A stretch of 64,000 nucleotides of DNA from Hyphomonadaceae bacterium (lineage in GTDB: Bacteria > Pseudomonadota > Alphaproteobacteria > Caulobacterales > Maricaulaceae): positions 62,001-126,000 of the forward strand of contig JABDMW010000022.1 of assembly GCA_013001295.1 (NCBI GenBank), read 5' to 3'. The notes beneath the pieces were generated by a model. The model was given only the letters and a program-made list of their open reading frames with translations. It was not told the DNA's origin and made no database searches. The position numbers were made by a program, and so were the translations under genes. Below are positions 59,148-64,000 of this stretch, one piece after another; within the stretch, counting starts at the first letter, position 1; each line of letters opens with the position of its first letter.

Positions 59148-60194
59148 ATGATATTCAGAATTTTGAGCTTGTGTGTGCTTGTTTTGAGCATGTCAATAAA
59201 CGCATTTGCCGGCGATCCATATACTGTTGCGAACGTCCCGGTTGATGCGACCGCTGACAACGCTCTTGCCGCACAGACGGAGGCTATTTCTGAAGGTCAA
59301 ATGGTCGCTGCTAATATCCTGATCGACCGAATGAGTTTGGCCCGTGACCGTGCCGCCAAAGGCTTTCGCGGCGTGTCCCAAGAAGACGGTGCTAAGATGA
59401 TCCGGGCACTGGAAATCGCCAACGAAAAACGCTCAGCAGATCGTTATTTGGGCGACATTACGGTGGCATTTAACAGGAGCGCCGTCGCGCAGTACATGCG
59501 CGCAATGGGACTAACATTGATTTCTACCCAATCTCGGAAAAGACTGGTCATACCGATATTGGAAGGCAACACGTTGTGGGGGCAAAATGGGTGGTCAGAA
59601 GCCTGGCGGGAAGCCAATATTGAATATGCTTTGACGCCAATGCAGGCGATCACGCCAAACAGGTCCTTAGATGGCATCATTACCGACCCGTGTGCGGAGA
59701 AACTTGATATTAAAGCCTTACAGGCGATTGGGCAGGTCTTTGGCGTACAGCAAATCTTGATTGCGAAAGCACGGGCAAACTATCCGGGATATTCAGTTTA
59801 TTTGACGGACGTTGCGCTGGATACAAAAACCAGCCGAAACATTGGACGCGTGTCAGGGGCGAGTGCCGAGGCGGCTGTGATGGCGGTTGTTGGCGCGGTC
59901 GAGGAAGACTGGAAAGGAAGTGTTGTTGGTAATGTATCCAGTGCAAGTGTGGTGTTGCCGGTATCTGTTCTCTACCGCTCACATGCCGAATGGATGCAAT
60001 TGCAAGATGTGATCAATGGTTCAGCGCAAATAAGATCCGCAAGGTTGGAAGCTCTATCTAAAAAAGGTGCAACAATGGCACTGACTTATGGCGGCGATAT
60101 GGAGCGGTTGAGAAACGAGTTATCGTTCAAGGGCGTTTCTATCAAACAAGACGCAAAGCTTGGATTGGTATTGTTCAGAACAGGCGCTTTTTAA
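59148..60194 (+). CDS. DUF2066-family secreted protein
   Basis: Signal peptide; PYTVANVPVDATADNALAAQTEAISEGQMVAANILIDRM; immediately upstream of hda, a common arrangement for this family. Confidence 0.75.
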   Translation: MIFRILSLCVLVLSMSINAFAGDPYTVANVPVDATADNALAAQTEAISEGQMVAANILIDRMSLARDRAAKGFRGVSQEDGAKMIRALEIANEKRSADRYLGDITVAFNRSAVAQYMRAMGLTLISTQSRKRLVIPILEGNTLWGQNGWSEAWREANIEYALTPMQAITPNRSLDGIITDPCAEKLDIKALQAIGQVFGVQQILIAKARANYPGYSVYLTDVALDTKTSRNIGRVSGASAEAAVMAVVGAVEEDWKGSVVGNVSSASVVLPVSVLYRSHAEWMQLQDVINGSAQIRSARLEALSKKGATMALTYGGDMERLRNELSFKGVSIKQDAKLGLVLFRTGAF

Positions 60195-60201
60195 TCAGTC
60201 C

Positions 60202-60867
60202 ATGTCGACACGATCACCCCAAATTCCGCTGGACCTTGTGCCAAAGCCAGATTTGGGTTCTGGATCTTTTCAATATGCCTCGAGTAACGCTGAAGCGAGA
60301 CGGGCCTTGGAGCGGTCAGAATGGGCGAATAACACTCTCGCAATCGTTGGCCCTAAAGGATGTGGTAAAACCCACCTCGGTCATATTTGGTCTGTCGAGA
60401 ATGATGCCATTTCATTGGATGGTCGCGATGTTTTTGTACCCAAAAAAGAATGGAAATATCGCGCCTTGTGGATCGACAATGCCGCCGAGGCCGACGAATT
60501 TACGTTATTTACACTCATCAATATGGCGATTTCTGGAGACCTTCAGGCATTGCTGTTGACGGACATGATGCCACCCGTGAGTTGGAATGTCCAAATCCCT
60601 GATTTACATTCCCGCCTTCGCAATGTTCAAATTGCCCGTATCGAGGAACCGGACGACAATTTACTCACGGGCATTTTGCTTAAAATATTCAAGGATCGGG
60701 GTCTGAAAGTATCAGATTCACTGATTTCGTATTTATTGACCAATACAGAGCGATCTGTCGGGGCATTAAGATCGTTAATTGTTGAGCTTGACGAGGCGGC
60801 TGCAATTGAAAAAATCAATGTAACGCGCAGTTTTGCATCGAAATATTTGCAAAATAAACGCGGATAA
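60202..60867 (+). CDS. DnaA-homologous regulator of replication initiation (Hda/HdaA-like)
   Basis: QIPLDLVPKPDLGSGSFQYASSNAEARRALERSEWANNTLAIVGPKGCGKTHLGHIW; DnaA-like AAA+ domain. ATG at 60202 preferred to track start 60160. Confidence 0.85.
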   Translation: MSTRSPQIPLDLVPKPDLGSGSFQYASSNAEARRALERSEWANNTLAIVGPKGCGKTHLGHIWSVENDAISLDGRDVFVPKKEWKYRALWIDNAAEADEFTLFTLINMAISGDLQALLLTDMMPPVSWNVQIPDLHSRLRNVQIARIEEPDDNLLTGILLKIFKDRGLKVSDSLISYLLTNTERSVGALRSLIVELDEAAAIEKINVTRSFASKYLQNKRG

Positions 60868-60876
60868 AGGCAATAA

Positions 60877-61596
60877 TTAAAAAGGAACCGGCGCTTCAAA
60901 CTGATGTCGTTGGCCACCATCGGGATGGAATATCGACAGACTTTCCGCGTGCAACATGAGGCGCGGTGTCTTCTTAAAAGCGTCTTCATGTGCATAGAGA
61001 CGATCTCCCAAAATCGGGCAACCTTGCTCATTCATGTGGACCCGCAATTGGTGTGAACGGCCTGTGAGAGGCGTCAGCCGAACAATCGTGCAATCATTAA
61101 GCTCTTTCAAGACTTCCCAATCGGTTTTGGCCTTTTTCCCTGCGTCGAAATCGACTTTCTGCATCGGTCTATTGGGCCAGTCGCATATAAGCGGGAGGTC
61201 GATTTGTCCTTTCGGCGATTTCAGGCGTCCCCAAATATGAGCAATATATGTTTTCTCAACATGACGTCGTTCGAATTGAAGACCCAAATGGCGGTGCGCA
61301 CGCGCATTCCGGGCAAAAACCATAATCCCGCTCGTTGCCATGTCCAGCCGGTGGACGAGGAGGGCATCATCAAACTTTTGCTTCACTCGTTGTTCAAGGC
61401 AATCTTGATGTTCAGGAGCCTTGCCGGGAACACTGAGAAGGCCCGCCGGCTTGTCGACAAGAATGAGACTATCGTCTTCATAGATGACTGAAACATGTTG
61501 CTGCGGCGGATCGTAGATGAAATCCCGTCCCGAAAGGACCGGGTGGGACTGAACGAGACTAGCCATCGTGTTTAATGGCGACAACTTCTCGCCCAT
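60877..61596 (-). CDS. RluA-family RNA pseudouridine synthase
   Basis: LVDKPAGLLSVPG, LLVHRLDMATSGIMVFARN, LTPLTGRSHQLRVHM. Start could be the internal ATG at 61566. Confidence 0.92.
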   Translation of the reverse strand: MGEKLSPLNTMASLVQSHPVLSGRDFIYDPPQQHVSVIYEDDSLILVDKPAGLLSVPGKAPEHQDCLEQRVKQKFDDALLVHRLDMATSGIMVFARNARAHRHLGLQFERRHVEKTYIAHIWGRLKSPKGQIDLPLICDWPNRPMQKVDFDAGKKAKTDWEVLKELNDCTIVRLTPLTGRSHQLRVHMNEQGCPILGDRLYAHEDAFKKTPRLMLHAESLSIFHPDGGQRHQFEAPVPF

Positions 61597-62716
61597 TTAA
61601 GGTCAGGCTCAATTTGCCATCCAACATCAGCAATGCATCCGATCCAAAAACCTCTCGGCGCCACCCTTCGAGGGCTTTGACCTGTGCTTTTGATCCGAAC
61701 GCGGCAATTTGTTCAATGTCGGCGGCGTTGGCGATCAATCGCGGGGCAATGCCTTCATATTCCGTTTTTAAACGGAGCAAAGTTTTAAGGATATCGATCG
61801 TCGGCCCTAAATTCGGGGGCATGTGTTTTTTTGCCTGAATCACCGGAGCATAAGTGGCCGCATTTTTATGGGCGTCCTGCAAAGATTTGAGGAGCCGATC
61901 AATGTTTTTACGTCTTTCGAACCCGTTGGGTACGCCCCGTAAATTGCCCAGTTCTTTAACCGTTTTCGGCTGACGCATCGCGATGTCATAAATGCCATCG
62001 TCTTTTAAAATACGATTTCTCGGCGTATCTTTGTTCTGTGCTTCACGCTCACGCCAAGCGGCTGCGGCTTTCATAGCCGCCAAATATTCCTGTTTCAGTT
62101 TTCGAGGGCGCAAGCGCATCCAAGCCCGTTCAGGCTCGAATTGATAAAGGTGCGGATCCAGTAGATCCGCCATTTCCTCGTTGACCCACGAGAGACGTTT
62201 TTTATCTTCTAATTCCTTCACCATATCGGGATAGAGATCGCGCAAATGCGTCACATCACCAATCGCGTAGTGCAATTGTTTGTCCGTTAAAGGGCGCCTT
62301 GACCAGTCCGTGAACCGGGCGCCTTTGTCAAGGTTTTTACCGAGCCGGCCTTTCACTAGCGCCATATAACCGACGCTGTCGCCAAAGCCCAGTGCCATTG
62401 CCGCCAATTGAGTGTCAAAGACGGGTTTGGGGACGGCGTCACACAGCTTATAGAAGATTTCCATATCCTGACGAGCCGCATGCATCACCTTGGTGATTTT
62501 TTCATCGAGTAAAAGAGCCAGAAATGATGCGAGATCAATTCCGTCTGCCATTGGGTCAATAATGGCTTCATCATTTGGTATGGCGACCTGAATCAGGCAA
62601 AGTTGTGAGTAGAAAGTGCTCTCGCGCATAAATTCCGTATCAACGACCAAAAACGGTGATTTTTGTGCCGTCGCGCAAAATTTATCGAGCGATTCGGTTG
62701 TTGTAATGATTTTCAT
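61559..62716 (-). CDS. rnd: Ribonuclease D
   Basis: FLVVDTEFMRESTFYSQLCLIQVA (DEDD), VMHAARQDMEIF, YAIGDVTHLRDLYP; HRDC-like C-terminus. Start adjusted to ATG at 62716. Confidence 0.93.
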   Translation of the reverse strand: MKIITTTESLDKFCATAQKSPFLVVDTEFMRESTFYSQLCLIQVAIPNDEAIIDPMADGIDLASFLALLLDEKITKVMHAARQDMEIFYKLCDAVPKPVFDTQLAAMALGFGDSVGYMALVKGRLGKNLDKGARFTDWSRRPLTDKQLHYAIGDVTHLRDLYPDMVKELEDKKRLSWVNEEMADLLDPHLYQFEPERAWMRLRPRKLKQEYLAAMKAAAAWREREAQNKDTPRNRILKDDGIYDIAMRQPKTVKELGNLRGVPNGFERRKNIDRLLKSLQDAHKNAATYAPVIQAKKHMPPNLGPTIDILKTLLRLKTEYEGIAPRLIANAADIEQIAAFGSKAQVKALEGWRREVFGSDALLMLDGKLSLTLNGREVVAIKHDG

Positions 62717-62922
62717 GGCCTCCCTTAGCAAGAAGGCTTCAAAAGGTCACGGGGTTAGTTCAGGATGGTGATATTATTTCTCGGACTGCCCGGAATTCAC
62801 TTGTCGTTTTTGCACGTAAATACCGCAAAAAACTTGACATTGAGGGGTAAGCATATCAATGCGTGTCCAACAGATTTACGGATGTCGCCACAGTTGGACC
62901 GCCCGAACCAGAAGAGAATATC

Positions 62923-64000
62923 ATGCACGAATTCCGCACCCACAATTGTAATGAACTTAACACATCGAATGTCGGTGAAACCGTTAGGCTTTCCGGATGG
63001 GTCCATCGTAAACGCGACCACCCAAATGCGTTATTTGTTGACTTGCGCGATCACTATGGGTTGACCCAGGTCGTCGTTTATCCTGATCAGCCATTTTATG
63101 AGCAAGTCAAACGGACGACACCGGAAAGCGTCATTCAGATTACCGGTGAGGTTTTGCCGCGCGATGCCGATCAGGTGAACCCCGAGCTAGCGACGGGTGA
63201 AGTTGAATTACGGGCCGATGCGTTCGAGGTTCATTCTTCGGCGGATCAATTGCCGCTGCCTGTGTTTGGGGAACCAGATTATCCAGAAGACATCCGCCTT
63301 AAGCACCGATATCTCGACCTTCGACGCGAGAAACTGCATAAAAATATCGTACTCCGCGGGCAGGTGATCAACTCTATCCGTCGCCGGATGATTGAGCTCG
63401 GGTTTAATGAATTCCAAACCCCCATCCTGACGGCGTCCAGTCCTGAAGGGGCTCGGGATTTCCTGGTGCCATCACGGCTGAACCCCGGAAAATTTTACGC
63501 GTTGCCGCAAGCGCCGCAGCAGTTCAAACAATTGATCATGGTGGCTGGATTTGATAAATATTTTCAAATAGCGCCATGCTTTCGCGATGAAGACGCGCGT
63601 GCTGACCGTAGCCCGGGCGAATTCTACCAACTTGATGTGGAAATGAGCTTTGCGACGCAAGAAGACGTATTTAATGTCATTGAACCTGTTATGGCAGGCG
63701 TATTTGAGGAATTTGCCGAGGGTAGAACCGTAGAAACACCGTTCCCGCGTATCCCGTACAAAGAATCGATGGCAAAATACGGATCGGACAAACCGGATCT
63801 CAGAAATCCGCTGATCCTGAATGATGTTTCCGACTTCTTCACAGACGAAGATTTGACCGGATTTGGCTTGTTCAAAAAAATCGTTGGCGGCGGCGGGAAA
63901 GTTATTGCAATTCCGGCGCCGAAGGCTGCAGCTGAAAAATCACGCAAGTTTTTCGACAATCTCGACAAGTGGGCGAAAAAAGAAATGCAGATGCCGGGTC
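62923..64000 (+). CDS. aspS: Aspartyl-tRNA synthetase (5' part; continues past window)
   Basis: From ATG at 62923: [54 protein letters not shown]...; [38 protein letters not shown]. Open to the window end. Confidence 0.95.
   Translation, partial: MHEFRTHNCNELNTSNVGETVRLSGWVHRKRDHPNALFVDLRDHYGLTQVVVYPDQPFYEQVKRTTPESVIQITGEVLPRDADQVNPELATGEVELRADAFEVHSSADQLPLPVFGEPDYPEDIRLKHRYLDLRREKLHKNIVLRGQVINSIRRRMIELGFNEFQTPILTASSPEGARDFLVPSRLNPGKFYALPQAPQQFKQLIMVAGFDKYFQIAPCFRDEDARADRSPGEFYQLDVEMSFATQEDVFNVIEPVMAGVFEEFAEGRTVETPFPRIPYKESMAKYGSDKPDLRNPLILNDVSDFFTDEDLTGFGLFKKIVGGGGKVIAIPAPKAAAEKSRKFFDNLDKWAKKEMQMPG

Noticed and set aside
62834-62860. TTGACA followed by TATCAA upstream of aspS as a sigma-70 promoter
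   Set aside because: The spacing between boxes is about 14 nt, too short for a standard promoter; not reported as a feature.

Overview
This 64 kb window is a mostly chromosomal, housekeeping-dense segment. From gene content and order it looks alphaproteobacterial, probably near Caulobacterales/Maricaulales (inference; no database search was possible). Main blocks: serB (partial)/miaA; mreBCD-mrdA-rodA; two secreted phosphohydrolase-like lipoproteins; an NSS transporter; dipeptide epimerase; a STAS-MlaE/MlaF/MlaD/lipoprotein lipid-transport operon; a long coiled-coil membrane protein; an accessory stretch (about 19.8-31.6 kb) with a GT-C-like membrane protein, CPBP protease, RD-rich secreted protein, Hpt protein, acyl-ACP synthetase-like enzyme, rhodanese, VWA/CoxE-like protein, two divergent 2OG-Fe(II) oxygenases, a Kazal-domain lipoprotein and a DUF533 protein; alr-dnaB; rplI-rpsR-rpsF; fabD-fabG-acpP-fabF-mltG-yicC-gmk; rsmA-pdxA-surA-lptG-lptF; pepA-holC; an ABC-F ATPase; ndk; an orphan TadE/TadG-type cluster; purN-purM; DUF2066-hda; an RluA-type synthase; rnd; and aspS (partial). 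I saw no CRISPR array, tRNA, rRNA, transposase or prophage. The most interesting item is a pair of paralogous single-TM microproteins (42 and 43 aa, shared N-terminal pattern MDxLKWIxxxSIxVAxxFFG). They lie on the minus strand immediately upstream and downstream of the GT-C-like gene, and both are absent from the supplied ORF track because they are too short.
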